Below the pieces are notes generated by a model that worked only from the letters and a program-made list of their open reading frames with translations, was not told the origin of the DNA and did no database searches. From assembly GCA_004835665.1 (NCBI GenBank), contig RBKR01000011.1:1-64000 (forward strand): 64,000 bases of DNA. The letters are read 5' to 3'. Made by a program: the position numbers and the translations under genes. Below, piece after piece: positions 30,521 to 40,893 of this stretch. The stretch comes from Phoma sp. XZ068. Taxonomy: Eukaryota > Ascomycota > Dothideomycetes > Pleosporales > Didymellaceae. Every line of letters begins with the position of its first letter. Positions within the stretch are counted from its first letter, which is position 1.

Positions 30521-31438
30521 ATGGCAAGCATCCAAAAGAAAACCGTCCTCATCACAGGCTGCAGCGCCAACGGCATCGGCCAGGCCATGGCCAAACACTT
30601 CCACGCGCAAAACTACTACGTCTTCGCTACAACGCGCAAATCCCCCTCGACATCAATAGACGCCTCGCTCGCCTCGCTCCCGGACGTGGAGATGCTAGAG
30701 CTCGACGTCACGCTGCCCCACACCATTGCGCGATGCAAAGAAATTGTCGCGAAGCGTACGGGCGGTACCCTCGATGTGCTCGTCAACAACGCGGGTGTCG
30801 AGTTTAACAGCCCGCTGCTTGACACGGATATCGCCGAGGCGAAGAGGCTGTTTGATGTCAATGTGTGGGGTGTGCTGGGGATGGTGCAGGCGTTTGCCCC
30901 GCTGCTTGTTGAGGCGGGGGGAGTGGTATTTAATCAGAGCTCGATTGATGCAGAGCTGAATATGGTGTGGGCGGGTACTTTCTCTCTCTCTCCCCTCACT
31001 ATATTTGGGTAGTTGGGGCTAACACGGTCGTGACTAGGTATTTTCGCCAGTTCCAAAGTCGCCGTAGCGCGCATGTCAGAAATACTACGCATCGAGCTCG
31101 AGCCGCTGGGCGTGCGCGTCGTGACGTCCGTCTGCGGGTCCGTCAATACACCCATGTTCGAGAAACCTGGGGGTCCTATGGAGCTGCCCGAGACGTCGTA
31201 CTACCACGGCGTGCAGGACGCGGCGTGGAAAGAGCGGATGGATCACCAACGCCAGGCTACGAACGTCGATGTGCTTGCTGGAAAATTGGTCAGGGATATT
31301 GTTCGTGGGGCTAGGGGTGTGGTTTGGCATGGGGCGTTTGCGCCGTTGGTGAGGTGGGCGCGGTGGCTGAATGCTTTGTGGGTGGTGGATAGGTTGATTA
31401 ATTCGGCGCGGGGGCTGGGGCAGATCAAACGGCGATAG
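30521..31438 (+). CDS. Short-chain dehydrogenase (AYR1-like) with Phe at the catalytic Tyr position
   Basis: Two exons, 30521-30974 and 31038-31438, give 284 aa; the intron has GTACTT donor, CTAAC branch and CTAG acceptor. The cofactor motif is TGCSANGIG, followed by ELDVT and the structural NNAG as LVNNAGVEF. The catalytic serine region reads FNQSS. Where a classical enzyme has YxxxK, the spliced frame gives FASSK, so the Tyr appears replaced by Phe. The family resembles 1-acyl-dihydroxyacetone-phosphate reductases, which are widely reused in fungal metabolite clusters. With Phe the usual proton relay would be absent: the enzyme may be inactive as a reductase, rely on another residue or act otherwise. 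It stands between two tailoring genes, so it is likely a cluster member. Confidence 0.9.
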
Positions 31439-31681
31439 GCAATGGAAGAGGGGGAATGTCAAAGTGGATGGTTTCTAAGAGTTCGTTCCTAATTTGCAAA
31501 GCCCCTTGAGAACTACCTCTTCACCTTGACCAAAAGGAGCAAGTTGGCAAGGAGGGATCACATGAAAGGCCCTAGACCAAGCCATCTATCAGTATCTTAA
31601 GATATGAGGATCAGGTGAGGCAAAGAGGTCACATTCTTATTCTGTAGTGCTGCTCTCGAGTAACAAAAAGGCTTGAATAGC

Positions 31682-33131
31682 TCATTTCCTCAGCACAACT
31701 TCCAACAGTGCCGTCTGCCCCTGGCCGTGTACCTTTTTCAGCTCGAACCTCTCGTCGGCGGCGCAGAACAGGGCCTCCCACTCGGCGCGGGTACGCTCCT
31801 TGGCGCCCAATCCGACCAACATCATAATGTCCTGACGGCGCATGGCACGCTCTTCGTGCAGCGGGGTCCCGTCACGCAGGGAAGGGAGCACCCGGTCGCT
31901 GATAAGAACGGGCGTTCCTGGGGGTGAGGCCTCCAGGCCGGGCACAAGCGCGCGGAGGATGGCCGTCGAGTCAGCGTCAGCCCAATTGTGGAAGACGTGG
32001 CGAAGGAAAAAGGCGGCGACGCCACTGCCGCCGGCGGGCTGCGGCTGGAAGAAGTCGTGCTGCTGCAGCTCGATGCGGCTCGCGACGGCCCGGTCCTCGT
32101 TGGCGAGGAACGCCCGGCCCTGGGCAAGCATTTTCTCGCTGTCCTGGACAATGAAGGAGAGGTGTGAGTAGCGACGCGCCAGCGCCATCGAGACGTGTCC
32201 GCTGCCGCCGCCCACGTCGACGACTGTGCCTTTGAGAGAGTCCCATGGGAACACGTGACTGAGTGTGCTAGGCTTGCGGTCGACTGGTCGGCCCGATGTG
32301 TTAGCGATGGCTTGTCAAGGGACAAGATTGCAAGGATGCAGACGTACTGGTTGTAACGCCAGCCATGGCCTTGGCAAAGCGGGCAGCGTACGCTGGGTTC
32401 TTGTCGTAGTAGTCGAACATGGTCGCGCCCAGACGCGTGGTGAAGGGCGAATGCACGAGGTCCGAGATTTGAGGGGATGCCCTGATGCAGTCGGCCGTCG
32501 ACGAAGCCGACTTGAACATGTCATCCATGCTGCACGCCAACCAGGTAAGCGGTTGTCTTGAAAGAGGCAAGAACGAGGCAAGAGGCAAGAAAGAGGCAAG
32601 GAAAGAAGCTCACGAATATTGTCCGAGTCCCATCAGGTTGTCGTCGCGTCCAAAGGCTGCGCTGCATGCCGTGTGTGCGAACCAGCCGTCCTTGACTTCG
32701 TGAAAGATGCGGTGGGTGCACAGGAACCTCAGCACCTGGCGCGCCCGGCCTGCGTCCATGCCGGCCTGTTGGGCGATGGCCTCAACGGCCATGCCCTCTT
32801 CGGCGGCCACGGGCACAATGGTAAAGAAGCCAAACTCAAAGGCGACCTGGAGGGCGGCCAGGTCGTTGCTCGAGCCCATCAGGCTGCGCATCGTGGACCG
32901 CGGGCCGACGACGAGCAAGCGCAGCTGGTCCAGCGCGGCCGTGAGGCTGCTGGCCAGGGCCGCACATTCGGGCGAGTCGGGCAGCTCGGGCGAGTCGGGC
33001 GAGAAGTTGGGAGCAGCGAGGTTCTGCGAGGCGAGCAGCGACGTGATCTTGGCCGCATCACTCACAATGCCCTGTGCAAGCGCGAGCATGTCGGTCGAGT
33101 CATTCTTGTAGCCATTGGTGACGCCGCTCAT
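31682..33131 (-). CDS. SAM-dependent O-methyltransferase (AflO/AflP-like)
   Basis: Three exons, 32614-33131, 32348-32529 and 31682-32283, give 433 aa. The N-terminal half is an all-helical dimerisation and substrate domain with a winged-helix-like stretch (AIAQQAGMDAGRARQVLRFL). The C-terminal half is a Rossmann methyltransferase with DVGGGSGH (about 256-263) and the substrate-side RHVFHNWADAD, whose His is the usual catalytic base region. Length and order match fungal polyketide O-methyltransferases. It would methylate a phenolic oxygen of the cluster product. It is convergent with the dehydrogenase, only about 240 bases apart. The second acceptor was fixed by frame continuity. Confidence 0.94.
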
Positions 33132-33858
33132 GGTTGCGCCGGTGTCTGAGTTGGGCGTCGCTGTCAGTTGAGGTGATTATGGACATGATAAACCCTCTGT
33201 CGAGCATTAGATAGATGGCTGAAGAGCTTGCTGGATGGTCATGGAGGAGCACACAGGTGAGCAGCCAACACCCCACGCGAACTTGAGCTGATGCCCGAGC
33301 GCGCGGGCAAGACGATGGATGCTAGCACGGGCAATACGATGGATACTACGGGCAATACGATGGATACTACGGGCAAGACGATGGGTGACTAACACGGGCA
33401 AGCGAAGGATACTGGCACGGGCAAGCAAAGGATACTGGCACGGGCAAGCGAAGGATACTACCACGGGCAAGACAATGGGTGACTAACACGGGAACGACTC
33501 GGGGAATCATGCCCTCCGTCCTGCCCCTTGGGGAATGCATGGGTGTGGGTGCACGTTCCCCGAGCTGCAGCTGGAGCTGCAACTGCAACTGCAACTGCAA
33601 CAGGCGGGCCGCCACGGGTACGGGTGACGATTGCGCCGCTTCGGTACGGGGCCGGCGCGCACTCAGCTGTACACAGAGCAGCCTGTGCGGACTAGAATCA
33701 GGCCGGCGAAGAAGGTCATACACTAGGGCTTATCCCTCCGGCCACGGGCTATCATTGGGTCTATGGGGAACCTGGAGTGTACTCTGGTACGTATCTGGGC
33801 ACTCCAGTCGGGCTACTATTACATTGCAAGCACGCAAGGCGGGCACAGTATCCCATTG
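33132..33858. other. Intergenic region between methyltransferase and AflR-like gene
   Basis: No gene seen; two small repeats dominate. A minisatellite occupies about 33296-33495 (separate entry). At 33565-33602 a hexamer CTGCAA/CTGGAG run repeats six to seven times. Confidence 0.65.
33296..33495. repeat. 21-25 bp minisatellite, ACGGGCAA... units
   Basis: About eight units begin CGGGCAAKACGATGGATACT or CGGGCAAGCGAAGGATACTGG, with two longer units carrying GGGTGACTAACA. The higher-order pattern suggests block duplication. The array lies in the 5' region of the methyltransferase. Confidence 0.88.
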
Positions 33859-35160
33859 CTATGAAAGCGCTGGATCCATCATCATCTCGTCTCGCAGCGG
33901 GACCGCAAACAGCCGCTTCACATGACCAACCTTCTTCTCCAGCCACAGCCGCGTGTAGTCACATGCAATCACAAACGCCAAGGGGCGCGACGGGTCGGGC
34001 ACGCTGGCTAACGCAATGTGCAGGTCCCTTATATGCAGCGTCAGCCGCGATAAGACCCTTTCCAGTCTGCGAAATGACAGCAGGTACAGCATCTGGCGAA
34101 GGTCCCTCTCGTCGCCGTCCTCGAGCTCGAGCATGCCCCACGACAGCCGGGGCTCCATTAGGCCTCCCAGCAACGCGCTGATGCTGCTTGGAGTGCCCAC
34201 ACCGGGCCCGCTCTCCCTCTCGCCGCTGCCCAGCCTCGCCAGCTCGCCCGCCCGCGCCGGCGACGACTCGCTGGCGAGCATCCTGAACCCGTCAACCACG
34301 TGCCCGATGAGCATCGCAACGGCCATGAGATGGATGGGCTCCGTGTCCTCGCACCCGTGCCCGCACCCCATCGACGCCTCGCAGGCCACAATCGACTGGT
34401 TCAGCTTGGCGAGTTGCGCATCGCGCGACATGGTGGGCCGCGGATCGTGCCTCCCGTCGCCACGCACGGACGCTAGCAGCTCCATAGCGCCCGTATGGCA
34501 AGTGCATCCGCCCTCCCCGTCCAGCGTCTGATATCCCCCTATGCCAACGGCGTTGCTGTGGTGGGGGGCGCCAAAGAGGGACTCGCCGTGCCAGTGTGTC
34601 GACGAGTGCTGCCCAAAATCCGCTCCCGTCGTCGAGAAGTACCCAGCCGCCATTGGCATGCTGCCCGTGCTGTCAGTCACTAGGCTGCTCAAGTCCAGCC
34701 GCGCGACGTCGCTTTCGGTTGTCGCTGGAAACATGAATGCGTCCAGGTTTGCATCATCATCGTGCCTCTCGCCGGCTTCGTCTGGCAACGCACTGCTAGC
34801 CCGGGTCGTTGTTTTACTTGTACTGCTGCCATGGCTGCTGGCGCTGGACTGGGCATCACCGCTGGACTGGCTATCACCACTGGACGGGACCCGCGAAAGC
34901 CTCCCGGAGGCTGGCCGCGAAGAAGTCGCCCATGGCCGTGAAGCCCCCCGTCCCCGCTGCGACGAGGGGACCGATATTGGCGGTGCGTCCTTGTGTGTCC
35001 TCCGCGACAGACCGTAGATGCACTTGATTTTGTTGTGCTCACACCTCGCACAAGTCGGCTTTTGCTGGCTGCACCGCACCTTGGACTCGTTGCACGTGTT
35101 GCACGACGCTCGTAGTCGTACCCTGCTTTCGTCTCCCATGGCTGCGGACCAAACTAGCAT
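33859..35160 (-). CDS. AflR-type Zn2Cys6 pathway regulator
   Basis: Single exon, 433 aa, ATG at 35160. The binuclear zinc cluster uses Cys20, 23, 30, 37, 40 and 47 (C-x2-C-x6-C-x6-C-x2-C-x6-C), followed by a basic linker SRRTHK. The middle is Ser/Gly-rich. The C-terminal part, about residues 225-430, shows the AflR-family activation domain, with SWGMLELEDGDERDLRQMLY and LSFRRLERVLSRL. Proteins of this type are nuclear, cluster-specific activators of aromatic polyketide pathways; aflatoxin AflR is the name-giver. It closes the cluster on the centromere side, the expected place. It most likely controls the synthase and tailoring genes, although I could not find convincing TCG-N5-CGA sites by eye. 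Confidence 0.93.
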   Translation of the reverse strand: MLVWSAAMGDESRVRLRASCNTCNESKVRCSQQKPTCARCEHNKIKCIYGLSRRTHKDAPPISVPSSQRGRGASRPWATSSRPASGRLSRVPSSGDSQSSGDAQSSASSHGSSTSKTTTRASSALPDEAGERHDDDANLDAFMFPATTESDVARLDLSSLVTDSTGSMPMAAGYFSTTGADFGQHSSTHWHGESLFGAPHHSNAVGIGGYQTLDGEGGCTCHTGAMELLASVRGDGRHDPRPTMSRDAQLAKLNQSIVACEASMGCGHGCEDTEPIHLMAVAMLIGHVVDGFRMLASESSPARAGELARLGSGERESGPGVGTPSSISALLGGLMEPRLSWGMLELEDGDERDLRQMLYLLSFRRLERVLSRLTLHIRDLHIALASVPDPSRPLAFVIACDYTRLWLEKKVGHVKRLFAVPLRDEMMMDPALS

Positions 35161-35546
35161 TCTTGTTATGTTTGACGAAAAGATACAGTAGGTGCCCTAA
35201 CAACTTACTGTAGAATAATGAGATGACAGTGTTGGGATAATAAAAAGGCTTCTATCAAGTTTAGCATTCATACAAGCCTTTTAGTACACTCAAGTGTCAC
35301 AACTAAGCCGTCACCCACTAGCCAAGGAATAACTCTATCTGCTAGCACATCCGGGAGACTGCGGCTGAGGCTTACATGGCTTGAATGGCTTACAAGGGTG
35401 GGATTTTCATCTCACCCATCCATCCGGCCCTCCTTACTATTGCAGGCTGTGCCGAGTACCACTGTGTACCGTGTCATTATGGAGGAGTAGTGTTGATGCT
35501 CAAGCAGCGCAACACAACGAGGTCAAATAACTCGGTATAAGAAATT

Positions 35547-35612
35547 ACCGACAACAAGAACTGTCCATGTATACAAACGTACCGACGACAAGAAACGTCC
35601 ATGTACACATGT
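35547..35612. repeat. Two-copy direct repeat, about 34 bp
   Basis: Adjacent copies of ACCGACRACAAGAA...GTCCATGTA, the second slightly diverged. Confidence 0.8.
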
Positions 35613-36296
35613 CCAGGCGAGCGAAAAGCGAGCCTTGCCGGAGAAAAGTCCGTTGCATGGGTTCCGGGTAAATGCAGGTGCATTTCCCAAACACCTTCTT
35701 CGGAATCGCTGCCGTACATCGATGAGCCTTTGGGGCAACCGCATACGGTGTCAGGTAACAGAGACCCGTTCCAGTATGGGCAGCTCCTCCCCCCTGTCGA
35801 CGCCACAAAGCTTGGCAAACGGTCACCTGATTTTTTCCAACGTGTCGGATTAGTACACTGTACGGTGCCTGCTGCCTATCACACCCCCCACGTTCTGGAC
35901 TCTCCAGCTTTAGCGAGAAAAAACTTCCCTAACCCAAACGAACTGAATAGATCCCAACGCAACCCTTGCCAAATTCATCCAACAGATCTATGGTAGGATT
36001 TGCTAAGACCTGTATGTCATAAATTACCTGCAGATGCCAACCTACCTAGAGAAATCCTTTAGAGATCTAGACCGCACCCAGAGAAAGCTTCTCCGGTAGA
36101 AGTAGAGGTCTAGATAATCGCTACCATCAACCCTAATAACAGGTCCGCCGAAGTCAGGGCCTCCAGCCTACGAGATCCACCAATAGCACTACTAGAGCCA
36201 CCTCGGCAGCCAACATCATCGCCCACAGCTACTAACCCTATAGATCTTAGTAGCTAAAAGCCAACCGCCTTTAATCACACGCGGGAGCGAAATAAG

Positions 36297-36344
36297 TGCT
36301 TCCGCTGCGGCTCATCAAACTATCAAAGGAGGAACTACCCGTGT
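36297..36344 (+). pseudogene. Retrotransposon gag zinc-knuckle remnant
   Basis: The frame reads KCFRCGSSNYQRRNYPC. A CX2CX4HX4C zinc knuckle is recognisable, but His has become Tyr and the last Cys has become Tyr. Both fit single C-to-T or G-to-A transitions. Stops surround it. This indicates an LTR retrotransposon gag decayed by RIP-like mutation. Confidence 0.65.
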
Positions 36345-37051
36345 CCTAACCGCCACACAGCTAGGGTGAGACATGGACAGGTGAGAATACGGACTGCCAC
36401 AGCCGCTCTCCAGGACCAATTACCTCATGTAGATGTATTAATCTTTACCTTTCAAGGACGACGTGGGGTATTTCGTATTCTCGCTCATTCATTTATGCCT
36501 CACCCTCGTATATAAGCCCGCTCGGGTGCTACCGTTACATACCTAGTCTAGTGCTTACTCACTCTAGTTACGATCCGCTACACTACACCAAGGTCGACGA
36601 ACGACTCCCCTAGCCCATTGTCAAAGTAGGCTGCATAATAACCTGTAAAGGTTGTCCTTGGAGGATTAAGAGTTGATTCTTACGGAATAAGCGAGTTTGA
36701 TGCATAGGTTAGTAATTATATTAGCACGAGTAAAAGATTAGTGTAACAACATAGTAGTTAGGAAGTAAGTACCTATTCTACTAATAAGTACTGTGCTTAT
36801 AGATAGTCGTGTAAGTAATTGTAGAAAAGCAACAATATAGTATTATAGTCAATAGCTTAGTAATATTACATATAAAAGAGCGCGCTGCTTAGAGCTAACT
36901 ATCATCTCCTCATAGATAAGTAACTGCGTAATTACATCTTAACTAAACTACACAATCTCTTAAAGTGCTTACATCGTCCTCTAGGTGTGCCTGGGTCTTG
37001 ACCGTAACAAAGAAATAGTAGCTAGAGACTCCCAGAGGCAAATGATGTAAG

Positions 37052-37188
37052 AATCTCACCCCCGAGGCTAATAACGTTCCCATCCCCGAGGCCATTAGTA
37101 ATCCTATCCCCGAGTCCAATACGTTCATTTCCCCGAGGCCGATAACGTTCCTGTCCCCGAGGAGAATAATAATCCCATCCCCGAGTTA
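37052..37188. repeat. Six-copy CCCCGAG minisatellite
   Basis: CCCCGAG cores start at 37060, 37085, 37108, 37131, 37155 and 37179, a spacing of 23-25 bases, each inside a unit like CCATCCCCGAGGCCAATAAC. The spacers are diverged while the cores are identical. The array ends about 255 bases before the next start codon. Confidence 0.9.
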
Positions 37189-37442
37189 CTTGTAGTAGGC
37201 AGGTATGTGCTTATTATTCTATAACGTTAGGCTCGGGGGCCAAGAAACACAAGAGAATTGTAGAGCCGGTATAGCAAGATGGGCTGAGCTGATGAAATGG
37301 GTTAGAGCGATTTATTGGTTTCTTGACGTAGTAAACAGCATTAATTTTAAGAGATGGTTAAAGTGCTTTCCATGCCCTCGTCAAGAGAGACAATACCATA
37401 TTCAAGCTTCACACTGAGTATTCCCTTCCTCTCTTCGTCGCA

Positions 37443-38610
37443 ATGAAGTTCCTCTCCGCAGCAAAGCTAGCCACGACCTCGGCCGTATGCATTGCCACGC
37501 TCGCCGATGCGCGCCCCGCAACCGAGGGACAGAGCATGGAAGTAGCACGTGCAGCAAAATGCACGACTCCCAAAGGCTCATTTGAGATCAACCAGTTCAT
37601 GCTGTATCCCGAAAACGTGGATTTTGATTTCAAGTCTTGTCTGCTTTACCTTGGGTGAGTTTGTTTTCAATTTCAAGTTTATTCCTTTCTAATCCTTCAA
37701 ACCCATAAAAACATCCACTAATGGTCTGGTTACCCATAGCTCCATCTACAATGCCACCATCGCAGTCTACGACCCTGCCACCCAGAAAACAAGCATCCTT
37801 TCCGTCCCCGGCGTCACTGGCAATTACCCCGAAGTCGAAATCGGCGCCGTCGCAAGAAACCCATACAACGGGCTCCTTGAATTCGTCGCCAACGCCCCCG
37901 CCGCATTCAGCACCGTGGGAGCCGACCTAACCGGCACAAACCTCTACATGACCTACAACTTGTCCACCAAGAAATTCTCCACCCCGCTTAACCTTACAGC
38001 CCTCGTAACAAAGGGAACCTACAGCGGGTTCCAAGACATTGAATTCGACGCCCAGGGCCGCTCGTACGTCGTGGGCACTTATCCCGGATCTATCGTGCGC
38101 ATCGAAAACGGCGGCACGCGCGCAGTCGAGTGGTACAAGTCCCCGCTCAGCACCACCGTGTATGCGTACGGTGGCCTCGTCACCGCAGGCAACTACCTTA
38201 TTACCAACGACAACAACCCCCCGCGCTTACTCCGCTTTGACATGCGCGCTGCCAAGGGCACGCCCGTCGAGATCCCCATCTCGAGCAAGCGCAACATCAC
38301 TGAGGCGCTGAATGGCTCGGACGCGATTCTCCTGCCCAAGAAGTACCACGGCACTATCATGATTGTAAGCCTTGATATCTACAGCATCAATGGCGCGGTT
38401 GTTCTGAGGTCCAAGGACGGCAAGTGGGAGCAGGCCGAGGATTTGGGCACCATTTTGAACACGGTTGAGGGCGGCTTTACGACCTCGACTGTGCAGATTG
38501 GAGAGAAGATTTTCATGGTTGAGGAGTTCTTCATTGATAACCCGAGGACTCGTAGTGTTTTCCCGTTTGTGGATATTACGGATGAGGTGGATAGGTTGGT
38601 TAAGGCGTGA
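37443..38610 (+). CDS. Secreted TRI14-like beta-propeller protein
   Basis: Two exons, 37443-37654 and 37740-38610, give 360 aa. Residues 1-23 form a signal peptide ending in ATLADA. The mature part begins with FEINQFMLYPENVDFD and continues with repeated beta strands of a six-bladed propeller type (VYDPATQKT, FQDIEFDAQGRSYVVGTYPG, NYLITNDNNPPRLLRFD). Length and the opening YPEN motif fit the TRI14/core trichothecene cluster protein family, whose biochemical function is not established. No other trichothecene gene is visible, so a trichothecene role is not implied. It could equally be described as an SMP-30/lactonase-like secreted protein. Confidence 0.75.
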
Positions 38611-39562
38611 GTGGATGGTAGATAGATGGACGGTTGGGTGGAATAGGGGGTGTAGATAGCATAGGTAGGTGGGCATATCTATAAACAAAAATACACTGTT
38701 TTACCAGATGCACCAGCTTATACATTCATCGCGCCCCTCGAAGGGTTTGTTCGATGCGTAGCGCCATAATTGTAGAAGTAGAGGAGAGGGGAGCAAAGAT
38801 TCATCTACAGGCAAAGTGGAGTAAGAGATACTTCTTCCGTTGGTTTGGTGTCTGCTGTTCGATTCCATGCACTGTTCATTCGTTCGTGCCTTTTTAATTT
38901 CAGCCGTGATCTCTGCGCAGCTATACATAGCCCCCATCCAACAAAACTTATCCGGTGTCTCAGCCTTATTCACCGCGCACTTTCTGCGCTTTACAATTGT
39001 AAAAGGCGTGCTAACTTAGCTATCACAAAGGTAGTGTACGCAGCAACCTCCGCCTCAACAGCGACGTCAGAAACCATCAACCTTATTGCATACAACTGGT
39101 AGCGCCCGTTGCGGGTGCGCTAGACTTCGGCTCCTTCCAAGATAATAGACTTCGTAAACCTCGGCAAGATTAGTAAGTCTAGCTACTTTCTTCTACTTAT
39201 AGCTAAAAACTACTTTTGTTCTATAATAAGTAAACTATTACTTTTAAAAAAGTCTTATACAGTAGTTTATAAATAAAGTATAATATATCTACTAGTAGCT
39301 ATATTATAGACTTAAGTAGATTATAGAATATTTTTGATTGGAATAAAATCAAGTTTATAAAGTCTAATTTGCATGTAAGGTGGTTTCAGGACCTGGTGGG
39401 CCGTGCACACAAGCGCGGGGCCACGGAGTTTGGGGACCACTGCTGTTGATTCGGGTATTGGGGCGGGTTGCTTGCTGGCCTGCAACTTACTTGGCACGAC
39501 ACTATATGGCGCTTACGTTCTCGCCATTTGTAACATCAGATACCTTCCACTGGCAATCGACA
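38611..39562. other. AT-rich relic region
   Basis: No gene seen. Bases about 39150-39370 are AT-rich with repeated TAGTA/TATAA words, similar in texture to the block at 15340-15715, suggesting a RIP-degraded repeat. Confidence 0.6.
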
Positions 39563-40855
39563 ATGAGCTTCGAGAACTCGCCAGTGATCGAGGAGGGGTA
39601 TTGGCGAACCTCTCTCGACTCTACCGTTTACATGACCCGTTACGGACAGTCTTTCAAGTACTTTCACCAGTACATTCACCAAATGCAATTGGAAGGGTCA
39701 GATGAGTCGTTCCACCAATATGCTGAATTGCCGGTAGAGCTGCAGCTGTCCGTCATGCAGCAGTGCGACGCGCCCACACTCTTCCAACTTATGCATACAA
39801 CACGCGACATACGTATCAAAGCCAGGAAGCTCTTCTTCTCAGATCCAGCAACTTGGTACCGTCTTCAGGCAGGCTTCTTACTCGAACACCCCTTAGCGAC
39901 TGAATCAATATACGAACCTTGCTTCCTGGCCAGTGTCAAGCAGCTTGAGATTCATTCCCCGCATTTGAACTCGGGGGCTTGGTTACCTGAGGTGGAGGAG
40001 CATGCGTTTGTGTCTTCTGGAGATCGCTCTGAATTCGTCGACAAGCACATCAAAACCAATATTCAGGCTTTCTGGTGTACCGTACAACGCCTCTGTCCTC
40101 AAGTCAAACGCATTATGTTCACGAAAGATGGAACGTCATTTCCTGACAAGAACGCGATGACTGACTGCTTCCAAAGGATGGCCCAGTTGTCTCCACAAGG
40201 TCTTGATGTCTACTTCTATACAACCGAGCCAGCGAAAGAGGCTGTTGATCGCCGAAGGAAGAGGATATTGTGGCGATTGAGGACTAGCGACGAGGATATA
40301 GTTACGGACATAACGCCAAAACGCGAAAAGCACTTAATGGCACCCAGATTGATTCTTGTCCCACCGCAGAAGCGCCATTGTGGGCGCGTAAGAGACTTTA
40401 TAAAATCACAAACAATCTGGGAAAAGTGTTATAGTCAGCGTTTTGCAGCTGAATATTACCGAGCGGCGGCTGTAGAACAGTTCTATTTTCAAGGACGTTA
40501 TAAGCCTTTTGGCTGCTCAGTGACTGATTGCGACGCATGGTTTGATCAGCCTGAGCAATACACCACGCATTTGCTTGCAACCCGCCATGGAAAGGGTGAG
40601 ACAGCCCCTGGACAAGCTGGAGCCTTGGTCGCCAACAACACCAAGAATCTACTAATTTTGAGGCAGAAGCTCAAAGAAGCGCAGGATATCTTCTGGAAAT
40701 GGTGGGGAGACTGTCCCAGTGAGCAACGGACCATGGCCGAGAGGGAGGTGATGCATCAGTTGGAGCACGACATGTTTTATTCACAGGATAAGCCGGTTTC
40801 CGAGCATGCGTTGTTGAAATTGATATACGAGGTTGAGATGAGTAGGGCATTGTAG
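39563..40855 (+). CDS. F-box-like protein
   Basis: Single exon, 430 aa from the ATG at 39563; the frame is open further upstream but the sequence there looks non-coding. Residues about 54-90 (YAELPVELQLSVMQQCDAPT, then LFQLMHTTRDIR) match an F-box, which in fungi links substrate receptors to SCF ubiquitin ligases. Residues after 90 hold no leucine-rich repeats that I can see. A C-terminal segment has FGCSVTDCDAWFDQPEQYTTH, a C2H2-like pair that may bind zinc. The family is greatly expanded in ascomycetes and targets are unknown. It lies alone, flanked by degraded sequence. Confidence 0.8.
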   Translation: MSFENSPVIEEGYWRTSLDSTVYMTRYGQSFKYFHQYIHQMQLEGSDESFHQYAELPVELQLSVMQQCDAPTLFQLMHTTRDIRIKARKLFFSDPATWYRLQAGFLLEHPLATESIYEPCFLASVKQLEIHSPHLNSGAWLPEVEEHAFVSSGDRSEFVDKHIKTNIQAFWCTVQRLCPQVKRIMFTKDGTSFPDKNAMTDCFQRMAQLSPQGLDVYFYTTEPAKEAVDRRRKRILWRLRTSDEDIVTDITPKREKHLMAPRLILVPPQKRHCGRVRDFIKSQTIWEKCYSQRFAAEYYRAAAVEQFYFQGRYKPFGCSVTDCDAWFDQPEQYTTHLLATRHGKGETAPGQAGALVANNTKNLLILRQKLKEAQDIFWKWWGDCPSEQRTMAEREVMHQLEHDMFYSQDKPVSEHALLKLIYEVEMSRAL

Positions 40856-40893
40856 ACGGCATAACAAAGCCCTCTAAGATGTTGCCGCTAACC

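Larger units (their letters stand above)
35161..37442. other. Transposon-debris region
   Basis: About 2.3 kb without an intact gene. 35161-35900 is nondescript except for a two-copy repeat. 35940-36640 holds gag-like retrotransposon remains with a damaged zinc knuckle. 36640-36960 is AT-rich and RIP-like. 37052-37188 is the CCCCGAG array upstream of the next gene. Confidence 0.65.

Noticed and set aside
13354..35160. AflR-type TCG-N5-CGA sites in cluster promoters
   Set aside because: Scanning by eye gave only near misses such as TCG-TGTG-CGA near the laccase; none is convincing enough to list.
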